The notes beneath the pieces were generated by a model. That model saw only the letters and a list, made by a program, of their open reading frames with translations, ran no database searches and was not told the DNA's origin. Of a DNA stretch of 50,280 bases, positions 28,554 to 37,513 are shown one piece after another. The position numbers and the translations under genes are program-made. Source of the DNA: Comamonadaceae bacterium (GTDB taxonomy: Bacteria > Pseudomonadota > Gammaproteobacteria > Burkholderiales > Burkholderiaceae_C); NCBI GenBank assembly GCA_947380945.1, contig CANCTD010000002.1, positions 1-50,280 on the forward strand, in the 5' to 3' direction. The first letter of the stretch is position 1; the number at the start of each line of letters is the position of its first letter.

Positions 28554-29813
28554 TTAACGCCGCCGACCGAGGAAAAAACGCTGCACGCTGCCGCAGGCCT
28601 GTGTGCGGGCCTCGGCTTCGGCGCTGCGCAGTTCGTGCAGGGCACCGTGCAGCATTTTTTGGGTCAGGCCGCGCGACATGGTCTCCAGTACCGCCGCCGC
28701 ATCCTCGCCCCGTTCGAGCTGCTTGAGGGCGCGCGCCAGTTCGGCACGGCGCCACTGGTCGGTCTGCTCCTGCACCTGCTTGATGAGGGGCACGGTGTTG
28801 CGCTGTTCCATCCAGTGGGAGAATGCTTTGACGCCACCGTCGATGATGGTCTCCGCCTGCGCCACCGCCGCGTGGCGCTGCGCCTGCCCGGTTTTGACCA
28901 CATGGGCCAAGTCGTCCACCGTGTACAGGTAGGCATCGTTCAGGGATTTGACTTCCATTTCGATGTCGCGCGGCACGGCCAGATCGACCAGAAACATGGG
29001 CCGGCGTTTGCGCTTTTTCAGCGCCCGCTCGACCGCGCCCAGACCGATGATCGGCAGCGTGCTTGCCGTACAGCTCACCACAATGTCGAACTCGTGCAAA
29101 CGCTCGGGCAGCTCGGCCAGCGCCATGGCCTGCGCGCCGAACTGCGCGGCCAATTGCTCGCCGCGCGCACGGGTGCGGTTGGAGATCACCATGGCAAGCG
29201 GCTTCTTGGCGGCGAAATGGGTGGCGCATAGCGCGATCATCTCACCTGCGCCTACAAACAAAATCCGGGTCCGGTCCAGGTTTTCAAACAATTGCCCCGC
29301 CAGGCGCACGGCCGCAGCAGCCATGCTGATGGAATGGGCACCGATTTCGGTGGCGCTGCGCACCTCCTTGGCGACCGAAAACGAACGCTGGAACAGCTGG
29401 TTGAGCGTGGTTCCCAGCGCCCCGGCGTCCGACGCAGCGCGCACGGCGTCTTTCATCTGACCCAGAATTTGCGGTTCGCCCAGCACCATGGAATTGAGCC
29501 CGCTGGCGACCCGGAAAGCGTGGCGGGCGGCGTGTTCGTCCTGGTGGCTGTAGCTGTATTCGCGCAGCGCCTGGGCTTGCACGCCACCGGCCTGCGCCAG
29601 CCAGTCCAGGGTTTGCGGCATGTGCTCGGGGCCGCCTGAACAGTACATCTCGGTGCGGTTGCAGGTCGAGAGAATCGCCGCCTCCAGGTGCGGGCTGACG
29701 GCGCTGCGCAAATGGTCGAGCTGCTGTCCGATCTGGTCCAGCGCGAACGCAAAGCGCCCGCGCACGTCCACAGGCGCAGTGTGGTGGTTCAGCCCTATGG
29801 CCCAGACCGCCAT
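28554..29813 (-). CDS. hemA: Glutamyl-tRNA reductase
   Basis: GLNHHTAPVDVR, ILSTCNRTEMYC, GEPQILGQMKDAV, VGAGEM. Confidence 0.97.
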   Translation of the reverse strand: MAVWAIGLNHHTAPVDVRGRFAFALDQIGQQLDHLRSAVSPHLEAAILSTCNRTEMYCSGGPEHMPQTLDWLAQAGGVQAQALREYSYSHQDEHAARHAFRVASGLNSMVLGEPQILGQMKDAVRAASDAGALGTTLNQLFQRSFSVAKEVRSATEIGAHSISMAAAAVRLAGQLFENLDRTRILFVGAGEMIALCATHFAAKKPLAMVISNRTRARGEQLAAQFGAQAMALAELPERLHEFDIVVSCTASTLPIIGLGAVERALKKRKRRPMFLVDLAVPRDIEMEVKSLNDAYLYTVDDLAHVVKTGQAQRHAAVAQAETIIDGGVKAFSHWMEQRNTVPLIKQVQEQTDQWRRAELARALKQLERGEDAAAVLETMSRGLTQKMLHGALHELRSAEAEARTQACGSVQRFFLGRRR

Positions 29814-29815
29814 GC

Positions 29816-31720
29816 TCAGGCCACCCGCCGTTTGCTCATGTCATAGACCGCCGGATGGCGCGCGCGCTCCAGCACCTCCGCGAACCGGGCGCGAACAGAG
29901 GCCTCGATGCCAGTGGCATCCAGACCCATTTGCGCCAGCAGCTTGGCCGGGTCACCGTGCTCGGTGAAGCCGTCGCGGATGCCCATGCGCAGTACCGGAA
30001 TGCCCAGGCCGGCGTCGGCCAGGTATTCCAGCACCGCCGATCCCGCACCCCCCATCAGCGCGCCCTCTTCCACGGTCACCAGCGCCATGTGCTCGGCCGC
30101 CATGCGCGCCAGCATGGCGGTATCCAGCGGCTTGGCCCAGCGCATATTGACCACGCTGGCGTCCAGCGCCTCGCCCGCAGCCAGCGCCGGGTACAACAGG
30201 GTGCCGAAGGCCAAAATGGCGATGGTTTTTCCGCTGCGCCGCTGCTCGGCCTGACCAAAGGGCAGGGGCGACAAATCGGCTTGCACCGCCACGCCCGCCC
30301 CCGCACCCCGCGGGTAGCGCACCGCCACCGTGTGGTCCTGCTGGTAGGCGGTGGTGAGCAACTGGCGGCATTCGTTTTCGTCGGCCGGGCAGGCGATGCT
30401 GACATCGGGCACGCAGCGCAAAAAGGGAATATCAAAAACCCCGGCGTGCGTCGCCCCGTCGGCTCCGACGATGCCGGCGCGGTCCAGCGCCAAAACCATG
30501 GGCAGCTTTTGCAAGGCCACGTCATGGATCAGCTGGTCGTAGGCCCGCTGCAAAAAGGTGGAATAAATCGCCACCACCGGGCGCATGCCTTCGCAGGCCA
30601 GCCCGGCGGCAAAGGTCAGCGCGTGCTGCTCGGCAATGCCCACGTCGTAGAAGCGGTCGGGAAAGCGGCGGTCAAACTCCACCATGCCCGAACCCTCGCG
30701 CATGGCCGGGGTGATGGCCACCAGCTTGGGATCGCAGGCCGCCATATCGCACAACCATTGGCCGAAGACATGGGTAAAGGTCGGCTTTTGCGGCGTAGTG
30801 GCGGGTTGAAGGCCCACGGCAGGATCAAACTTGCCCGGCCCGTGGTATGCCACCGGATCGGCCTCGGCCAAGGCGTAACCATGGCCCTTCTGGGTGACCA
30901 CATGCAAAAACTGCGGGCCGCTGGCGTTGCGCACCTTGTGCAAGGCGTTGACCAGTGCGTCGATGTCGTGGCCATCCACCGGACCGACGTAGTTGAAGCC
31001 CAGCTCCTCGAAAATAGTGGGGAAACCGGCTGCGCGGCGCGCCTGCGCCTCAATTTGTTTGGCCAGCTCGCGCAGGGGTGGCGCCACCTGCAAAACCACC
31101 TTGCCGGTTTCGCGCACCGCCGAATAAAAACTGCCGCTGAGCAGCTTGCCCAGATAGCGGTTGAGCGCGCCCACCGGCGGGCTGATGGACATGTCGTTGT
31201 CGTTGAGGATGACCAGCATGCGCGCCTTGCTGATGCCCGCGTTGTTCATGGCCTCGTAGGCCATGCCAGCGGTCATGGAGCCGTCGCCGATGATGGCGAC
31301 CGCGTGGCGGTCGGAGCCCTGGTGCTGGGCCGCCAGCGCCATGCCCAAAGCCGCCGAAATACTGGTGGACGAGTGCGCGGTGCCGAAGGTGTCGAACGCG
31401 CTTTCGCAGCGGCGCGGAAAACCGCTCAGGCCGCCCTGCTGGCGCAGGGTCGACATGCGCTCGCGCCGCCCGGTGAGAATCTTGTGCGCATAGGTCTGGT
31501 GGCCCACGTCCCAGACCAGCCGGTCTTCGGGGGTGTTGTAGACATAGTGCAATGCAACCGTCAGTTCAACGGTTCCCAAATTGGAACTGAGGTGCCCGCC
31601 GGTCCTGGACACGCTGTCCAGCAAAAAGGCGCGCAACTGGTCGGCCAGCGCGCGCAGCTGTCCGCGCGGCAGGCGTCGCAAATCCGCGGGCCCTTGTATC
31701 GATTCAAGTAAATTTTCCAT
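29816..31720 (-). CDS. dxs: 1-deoxy-D-xylulose-5-phosphate synthase
   Basis: [69 protein letters not shown]; Met 31720 (alternative GTG 31741). Confidence 0.97.
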   Translation of the reverse strand: MENLLESIQGPADLRRLPRGQLRALADQLRAFLLDSVSRTGGHLSSNLGTVELTVALHYVYNTPEDRLVWDVGHQTYAHKILTGRRERMSTLRQQGGLSGFPRRCESAFDTFGTAHSSTSISAALGMALAAQHQGSDRHAVAIIGDGSMTAGMAYEAMNNAGISKARMLVILNDNDMSISPPVGALNRYLGKLLSGSFYSAVRETGKVVLQVAPPLRELAKQIEAQARRAAGFPTIFEELGFNYVGPVDGHDIDALVNALHKVRNASGPQFLHVVTQKGHGYALAEADPVAYHGPGKFDPAVGLQPATTPQKPTFTHVFGQWLCDMAACDPKLVAITPAMREGSGMVEFDRRFPDRFYDVGIAEQHALTFAAGLACEGMRPVVAIYSTFLQRAYDQLIHDVALQKLPMVLALDRAGIVGADGATHAGVFDIPFLRCVPDVSIACPADENECRQLLTTAYQQDHTVAVRYPRGAGAGVAVQADLSPLPFGQAEQRRSGKTIAILAFGTLLYPALAAGEALDASVVNMRWAKPLDTAMLARMAAEHMALVTVEEGALMGGAGSAVLEYLADAGLGIPVLRMGIRDGFTEHGDPAKLLAQMGLDATGIEASVRARFAEVLERARHPAVYDMSKRRVA

Positions 31721-31722
31721 GC

Positions 31723-31764
31723 TGTCAATCCTAATTGACACTTATGATGTAAATTACTGTAACA
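31723..31764. promoter_or_regulatory. PpsR/CrtJ-type site(s) in the dxs-bchC divergent promoter
   Basis: TGTCAATCCTAATTGACA (TGT-N12-ACA, 31723-31740) plus degenerate TGT-N11-ACA (31748-31764); overlaps TTGACA-17-TGTAAC towards bchC. Confidence 0.8.
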
Positions 31765-31883
31765 AGAATCTGACGTTCGTCAAGGCGGTTTTCCCCGAAT
31801 TCGGCTGATTGGTAAAAATATTTCCGGGGCAGCCCTGCTGGCGTCGGCTTTTTGCGTGCATTCCCCAACCCGAGGCCCCGCCC

Positions 31884-32855
31884 ATGTCCCACGCCGCTGC
31901 GCGCCACGCCCGCGCCATCGTTTTCGTCAGCCCCCAGGTGCTGGAGTTGCGAACGCTGCAGCTCGCCGAGATGGGCCCGTTCGACGTCGAGGTCGAAGTC
32001 GCCTTCAGCGGCATCAGCACCGGCACCGAACGCCTGCTTTGGGACGGCACCATGCCGCCTTTCCCCGGCCTGTCCTACCCGCTGGTGCCGGGCTACGAAT
32101 CCGTCGGCACCGTGGTGCGCCGGGGCGCTGACGCCAAGCTGGACATTGGTGAGACCGTATTTGTGCCGGGCTCCTACAGCTTCAAGGAGGCGGCCAATGT
32201 CTTTGGCGGCGCAGCCGAGCGCCTGATCCTGGCCGACAGCCGCGCCGTGCGCCTGCCTGCGGGCATAGGCGCACGCGGCGTGCTGCTCGCCCTGGCCGCC
32301 ACCGCCTACCACGCGATGTCCGGCGGACGCCACGACCTGCCCTTGGGCGTGCCCGACCTGGTCATAGGCCACGGCGTGATGGGGCGGCTGCTGGCGCGCC
32401 TCACCTTGGCCCTGGATATGCCGCCGCCCACGGTCTGGGAAACGCAAGCCCAGCGCCGCACAGGCGCGCACGGCTACCCCGTCATCCACCCCGACGAAGA
32501 CAGCCGCAAAAATTACCGCGGCGTCTACGACGTCAGCGGCGACGCCGGCTTGCTCAACACCCTGATCGGGCGGCTGCAGCCCGGCGGCGGTGGCGAGGTG
32601 GTCTTGGCCGGCTTTTACAAAGAGGATCTGCGCTTTGCCTACGCCCCCGCCTTTATGCGCGAGGCACGCATACGCATCGCGGCCCAGTGGTCGCCGGGCG
32701 ATCTGGTGGCGGTGACTGCGCTGGTGCAGCAGGGAAAACTCGATCTGGATGGTCTGATTACCCATACCGAAAGCCCGGATAAGGCGCAGGCGGCCTATGC
32801 CACCGCGTTTGGCGATCCAACTTGCCTGAAAATGGTGCTGGCTTGGCAAACATGA
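31884..32855 (+). CDS. bchC: Bacteriochlorophyllide a dehydrogenase
   Basis: FSGISTGTERLLWDGTMPPFPGLSYPLVPGYESVGTV; Met 31884 preferred. Confidence 0.94.
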   Translation: MSHAAARHARAIVFVSPQVLELRTLQLAEMGPFDVEVEVAFSGISTGTERLLWDGTMPPFPGLSYPLVPGYESVGTVVRRGADAKLDIGETVFVPGSYSFKEAANVFGGAAERLILADSRAVRLPAGIGARGVLLALAATAYHAMSGGRHDLPLGVPDLVIGHGVMGRLLARLTLALDMPPPTVWETQAQRRTGAHGYPVIHPDEDSRKNYRGVYDVSGDAGLLNTLIGRLQPGGGGEVVLAGFYKEDLRFAYAPAFMREARIRIAAQWSPGDLVAVTALVQQGKLDLDGLITHTESPDKAQAAYATAFGDPTCLKMVLAWQT

Positions 32856-32888
32856 TGTCCGTGTTGCGGCCGCCAGCGGGGAGCTGAT

Positions 32889-33494
32889 ATGGAAATGCTG
32901 ATAGGCGGTTTGGTGGTTTTTCTGGGCGTGCACGCCTTGCGCGTGTGGGGCGAGGGCCTGCGCAGTGCGCTGTTGCTGCGCCTGGGGCCTATGGGTTTCA
33001 AGGCTGCCTATTCGCTGGTGTCGCTGGGAGGTTTTTACCTGCTCATCGTCGGTTACGGGCAGGCACGGCTGGAACCAATCCCCCTGTGGACACCGCCGCG
33101 CGGCACGGCGCATGCCACGCTGGCGCTGATGTGGCTGTCCATGGTGCTTTTGGCAGCCGCAGAGGTTCCGCGTAACGCCATCAAGGCGCGCCTGCGCCAC
33201 CCCATGGTCTTGGGCGTCAAAGTCTGGGCCCTGGCCCATATCCTGGCCAACGGCACGCTGCACGATGTGCTGTTGTTCGGTGGCTTTCTGGTGTGGGCGG
33301 TGCTGAGTTTTCGCGCCGCACGCCAGCGCGACCGTGCAGCCCGCGAAGCCGGTGACATGGCTGAGATCCTGCCCGTATCCACCGCCGCCACGGTGGGCAC
33401 CGTGCTGATCGGCACAGCCGCCTGGGCCGCATTCATTCTGGTGGTGCACGTCTGGCTGATTGGCGTGGCCCCTGTTGCCGGCATGGCGCTCTGA
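32889..33494 (+). CDS. NnrU-domain membrane protein (NnrU / Z-ISO family)
   Basis: FLGVHALRVWGEGLR, RHPMVLGVKVWALAHILANGTLHDVLLFGGFLVWAVLSF. Confidence 0.87.
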   Translation: MEMLIGGLVVFLGVHALRVWGEGLRSALLLRLGPMGFKAAYSLVSLGGFYLLIVGYGQARLEPIPLWTPPRGTAHATLALMWLSMVLLAAAEVPRNAIKARLRHPMVLGVKVWALAHILANGTLHDVLLFGGFLVWAVLSFRAARQRDRAAREAGDMAEILPVSTAATVGTVLIGTAAWAAFILVVHVWLIGVAPVAGMAL

Positions 33495-33538
33495 CACTCC
33501 ACGCACTACCGCACCCCCGATCACCCGAGAGCACACCT

Positions 33539-34624
33539 ATGGCACTGACTTTTCCTTTTGCGGCCATTGTTGGACAAGAAGAGATGACGCTGGCCATACA
33601 GGTCGTGGCAGTCGACCCCAGCATCGGCGGCGTCCTGGTCCTGGGCGACAGGGGCACCGGCAAGTCCACTGCCGTGCGCGCCCTGGCCGATTTGCTGCCA
33701 CCGATACAAGTCGTGCAGGCTTGCCCCTACGGCTGTGACCCGGCGGCCAAGAATCCCTGTGCCCATTGCCAGGCCGCGCGCGCGGCCTCCGGCAAGAAGC
33801 TCCCTACCCTGGAGCGGCCGGTCCCGGTGGTTGATCTGCCCCTGGGCGCCACGGAAGACCGGGTGGTCGGCGCACTGGACCTGGAAAAAGCCCTGACCCA
33901 GGGCGTCAAGGAATTTGCGCCCGGCCTGCTGGCCCAGGCCAACCGGGGCTTTTTGTATATCGACGAAGTCAATCTGCTGGAGGACCATCTGGTCGATTTG
34001 CTGATCGACGTGGCCGCATCCGGCGAGAACCTGGTCGAGCGCGAGGGCTTGAGCGTGCGCCACCCCGCCCGCTTTGTGCTGGTGGGCAGCGGCAACCCCG
34101 AAGAGGGCGAGCTGCGCCCGCAGTTGCTGGACCGCTTCGGCCTGTCGGTGGAGGTGCGCACCCCGCAAGACCTGGCTTTGCGGGTGCAGGTGATCAAACG
34201 CCGCGATGCTTTCGAGCGTGATCCGGCGGGTTTTCGCGCCGAGTGGGAAGCGGCCAACCAGAAGCTGCGCAAAAACATCCTCAAAGCCCGCAGCGCGCTG
34301 GAGCGCCTGGAAGTCGGCGACGACTTGCTGCACCTGTGCGCGGCGCTGTGCCAGAAACTGGGCACCGACGGGCTGCGTGCCGAACTCACGCTCTTGCGCA
34401 CCACCCGCGCCATGGCCGCCCTGCGCGGGGCGAAAAAAGTCACCCTGGCCCACCTGCGTGAAATTGCCCCCATGGTGCTGCGCCACCGCTTGCGGCGCAA
34501 CCCCTTGGACGACACCGGATCGAGCGTGCGGGTGCAGCGCGCCATGGACGAGGTGCTGGGTGGCGATGGGGCCAAGCCGGCGCACGCTGTAGCCAGCCCC
34601 CAACCCGGCGCAGCGCGGGGCTGA
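33539..34624 (+). CDS. bchI: Magnesium chelatase ATPase subunit I
   Basis: FPFAAIVGQEEMTLAI, GDRGTGKSTAVRALADLLP, ANRGFLYIDEVNLLEDHLVDLLIDVAASGEN. Confidence 0.97.
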   Translation: MALTFPFAAIVGQEEMTLAIQVVAVDPSIGGVLVLGDRGTGKSTAVRALADLLPPIQVVQACPYGCDPAAKNPCAHCQAARAASGKKLPTLERPVPVVDLPLGATEDRVVGALDLEKALTQGVKEFAPGLLAQANRGFLYIDEVNLLEDHLVDLLIDVAASGENLVEREGLSVRHPARFVLVGSGNPEEGELRPQLLDRFGLSVEVRTPQDLALRVQVIKRRDAFERDPAGFRAEWEAANQKLRKNILKARSALERLEVGDDLLHLCAALCQKLGTDGLRAELTLLRTTRAMAALRGAKKVTLAHLREIAPMVLRHRLRRNPLDDTGSSVRVQRAMDEVLGGDGAKPAHAVASPQPGAARG

Positions 34625-34662
34625 GGCCCGCCCGCTTTCCGCCTACCCGGCATCCTGCGCGT

Positions 34663-36534
34663 ATGACCCAGGACCTTCGCAGCGCCGCACCGCCCGCCGC
34701 CGAACCGCTGCAGGACGCGCCGCCGTCGGCCGTGTGGAGCGACGCGCAGCTGCTGCTCTTGGCCTTGCAGCTCGACCCGCTGGGTTTTGGAGGGGTCTGG
34801 CTGCGCGCCGGGCATGGGCCGGTGCGCGAAGCCTGGCTGGCGCAACTGGCACGCGCCATGGGGCAGCGCCCGCTGGTCAAAGTTCCGCACCACATCGACA
34901 CCGAGCGCTTACTGGGCGGCACCGATCTGACCCATACCCTGCAAACCGGCCGCTTGCAATGGCAGGAAGGCCTGCTGGCCCAGGCCGATGGCGGCATGGT
35001 CATCCTGGCCATGGCGGAGCGCCTGGGCGCGGCCACGGTCGCGCAAATGCTCTACACGCTGGACCGGGGCCGCATCCGCCAACACCACGGTGAAACAGAT
35101 TGCCGCTTCGGCATCGTGGCGCTGGACGAGTCCGGCGAAGACGAGCCGGGCCTGGCACCCGCCCTGGCCGAGCGGCTGGGCGTCTGGCTCAGCCTGGACG
35201 CGGTCAGCCGCTTTGACAGCCTGAACACGCTGGAACTGCTGAGCGCGGACGAGCTGGCCCGCACCCGCTCCGACCTCCACCAGGTGCAAGCGCAGGACCA
35301 GGATCTGGGCGCGCTGTGCCAGGCAGCGCTGGCGCTGGGCATTGACAGCCTGCGCGCGCCTTTGCTGGCCTTGCAGGTCGCGCGCGTGCACGCCGCACTG
35401 CACCAACGCGCGGCTTTGGCACCAGAGGACCTGGCGCTGGCCGCACGCTGGGTGCTCGCGCCGCGGGCTACCGCCGTGCCGCAGCCGGCGCAGGAACCCC
35501 CGCCGGAGCAAAGCGACAGCCAACCGCCACCGCCTGAGGAGCCGCCGCCGGACCAGGCAGAACAGGACGATTCCCCGGCACCGCCGCCGCCCCAGGAGCA
35601 GGGCGAATCCGAAAAGGCCGAAATGCCCACCGCGCAGGATCTTGCCGAGATGCTGCTTGCCGCCGCAGCCGCCGCCCTACCCCCGCATCTGCTGGACCGC
35701 CTGCTGCTGCAGCGCCAGAGTGCACAAAAAGGCGTGCGCGCCGCCCAAAGCGGCAGCAGCGGACAGGCACAAAAGCACACGATGCGCGGCCGCCCTTTGA
35801 GCCCGCGCGCTGGCAAGCCGCATGCCGGTGCGCGCCTGCATTTGCTGGCCACCCTGCGTGCAGCCGCCCCCAAACAAACACTGCGCCGCAAGCCGTCCAA
35901 CGCACACGCTCCATCGCGCAATCGCATCAGCCTGTGGCCGGAGGACTTTCACATCCAGCGCTTTGAGCAGCGCAGCCCGTCCTGCCTGATTTTTGCAATT
36001 GACGCGTCCGGCTCGGCGGCGCTGGAACGGCTGGCCGAAGCCAAAGGCGCGGTGGAAATCCTGTTGCAGCAGTCCTACGCCCGGCGCGATAGCGTGTGCG
36101 TGCTGGCCTTTCGCGGTGCCAAGGCCGAGCTGCTGCTGCCACCCACGCGCTCGCTGGTACGGGCCAAGCGCGCGCTCGCCGGCCTGCCCGGCGGCGGCGG
36201 AACACCCTTGGCGATGGCGCTGCAACTGGGCCTGGAGCAGGCCATACAGGTGCAGCGCGCGGGCATGACGCCCAGCCTGGTGGTGCTCAGCGACGGGCGC
36301 GCCAATATCGATCTGGCCGGCATGGGCGGACGGGCGCAGGCCGGTGCCGACGCGCTGGCGCTGGCGCAGCGCTGGGCGCTGAGCCCCTGGGCCGCCTTGT
36401 GGATTGACACCGCGGCCAAGCCCGAGCCGCTGGCGCAGGCGCTGGCGCGCAGCATGGGCGCGCAGTACCTGCCCATGCCCTATGTGCAGGCGCAGCGCAT
36501 GGCCGCCGCCATGCAAACCCTGCGGGGGGCCTGA
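34663..36534 (+). CDS. bchD: Magnesium chelatase subunit D
   Basis: AAA-like N-terminus, Pro/acidic linker, VWA/integrin-I domain IFAIDASGSAALERLAEAKGAVEILLQQSYARRDSV. Confidence 0.96.
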   Translation: MTQDLRSAAPPAAEPLQDAPPSAVWSDAQLLLLALQLDPLGFGGVWLRAGHGPVREAWLAQLARAMGQRPLVKVPHHIDTERLLGGTDLTHTLQTGRLQWQEGLLAQADGGMVILAMAERLGAATVAQMLYTLDRGRIRQHHGETDCRFGIVALDESGEDEPGLAPALAERLGVWLSLDAVSRFDSLNTLELLSADELARTRSDLHQVQAQDQDLGALCQAALALGIDSLRAPLLALQVARVHAALHQRAALAPEDLALAARWVLAPRATAVPQPAQEPPPEQSDSQPPPPEEPPPDQAEQDDSPAPPPPQEQGESEKAEMPTAQDLAEMLLAAAAAALPPHLLDRLLLQRQSAQKGVRAAQSGSSGQAQKHTMRGRPLSPRAGKPHAGARLHLLATLRAAAPKQTLRRKPSNAHAPSRNRISLWPEDFHIQRFEQRSPSCLIFAIDASGSAALERLAEAKGAVEILLQQSYARRDSVCVLAFRGAKAELLLPPTRSLVRAKRALAGLPGGGGTPLAMALQLGLEQAIQVQRAGMTPSLVVLSDGRANIDLAGMGGRAQAGADALALAQRWALSPWAALWIDTAAKPEPLAQALARSMGAQYLPMPYVQAQRMAAAMQTLRGA

Positions 36535-36537
36535 GCG

Positions 36538-37479
36538 GTGTTCGACTGGTTGTACCCGCCGCTGCAAGCCGCGGACCTGGGGCCGGACTGGCCCCACATG
36601 GATTGCAGCCGCTTTGTGCAGACGCCGGGCGTGCGCTGGCATGTGCAAATCACCGGCAGCGGACCGGTGCTCTTGCTGCTGCATGGTGCGGGTGCGTCCA
36701 CCCATAGCTGGCGCGACCTGCTGGAACCTTTGGGCGCGCATTTCACCGTGGTCTGTCCTGATTTGCCCGGCCATGCACTCAGCCACATCGCCAGCGGATG
36801 GCGGCCGGGGCTGCGCGAAATGGCACAGGCGCTGAACGATTTGCTGGGCGCGCTGGGCCTCATGCCACACGTGGTCGTGGGCCATTCCGCCGGGGGCGCA
36901 GTAGCCGCGCAATGGGTGCTGGACCGGCAGAGCGCTCAGCCCGCGCACGGCCCCACGCTGATCGGCTTGAACCCGGCCTGGCTGCCCATCCCCGGCATGG
37001 CGAGCTGGATGTTCCCGGCGGCGGCCAAATTGCTGGCGCTCAATCCGATGTCCGCGCTGTGGATTGCGCGCCATGGCGCGCGTCCGGGCGTGGTGCAAAA
37101 GCTGGTGGATGAAACAGGCTCGCGGCTGGGCGCGCAAGGCGTGGATTACTACGGCCGGCTGATCCGGCAAGCAAGCCATGTGCGCGGCGTGCTGGCCATG
37201 ATGGCCGCTTGGGACATGGCTGCGCTGGGGCGGCGTATGCCCGATTTGCGCGGCCCGGTTTTTTTGCACCTGGGCGGGCGCGACACCACGGTACCAACCA
37301 GCTGGTCGGGCCGAACCTACGCGCGCGTGTCGCAGGCACAGGGCATCACGGCACCGGAACTGGGCCATTTGGCACACGAGGAAGCGCCGCTTGCCGTGGC
37401 GCAGCATATTTGCGCCTGGGCCGAAGCCAGCCAGGGGCCAGGGGGCCAAGCGGGCGACCAGGGGCAATTACGCAGCTAG
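36538..37479 (+). CDS. bchO: BchO alpha/beta hydrolase associated with Mg-chelatase
   Basis: LLLHGAGASTHSWRDLLEPLG, VVGHSAGGAVAAQW; GTG start; follows bchID. Confidence 0.92.
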   Translation: MFDWLYPPLQAADLGPDWPHMDCSRFVQTPGVRWHVQITGSGPVLLLLHGAGASTHSWRDLLEPLGAHFTVVCPDLPGHALSHIASGWRPGLREMAQALNDLLGALGLMPHVVVGHSAGGAVAAQWVLDRQSAQPAHGPTLIGLNPAWLPIPGMASWMFPAAAKLLALNPMSALWIARHGARPGVVQKLVDETGSRLGAQGVDYYGRLIRQASHVRGVLAMMAAWDMAALGRRMPDLRGPVFLHLGGRDTTVPTSWSGRTYARVSQAQGITAPELGHLAHEEAPLAVAQHICAWAEASQGPGGQAGDQGQLRS

Positions 37480-37513
37480 ACCCCACCTCCCGCCTGCGCT
37501 GCACACTGCGGCA

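Noticed and set aside
27339-29231. 630-aa plus-strand ORF antisense to ccmB/ccmA/hemA
   Set aside because: Crosses several well-supported minus-strand genes; no homology-like motifs.
29855-31711. 618-aa plus-strand ORF antisense to dxs
   Set aside because: Shadow of dxs; no domain recognised.
31731-33536. 601-aa minus-strand ORF antisense to bchC/nnrU
   Set aside because: Composition artefact; sense strand has conserved genes.
35480-35640. Proline/glutamate/glutamine repeat-like DNA (CCGCCGCCG runs)
   Set aside because: This is the normal Pro-acidic linker of BchD, not a separate repeat element.
35677-37467. 596-aa minus-strand ORF antisense to bchD/bchO
   Set aside because: Shadow ORF in GC-rich coding sequence.
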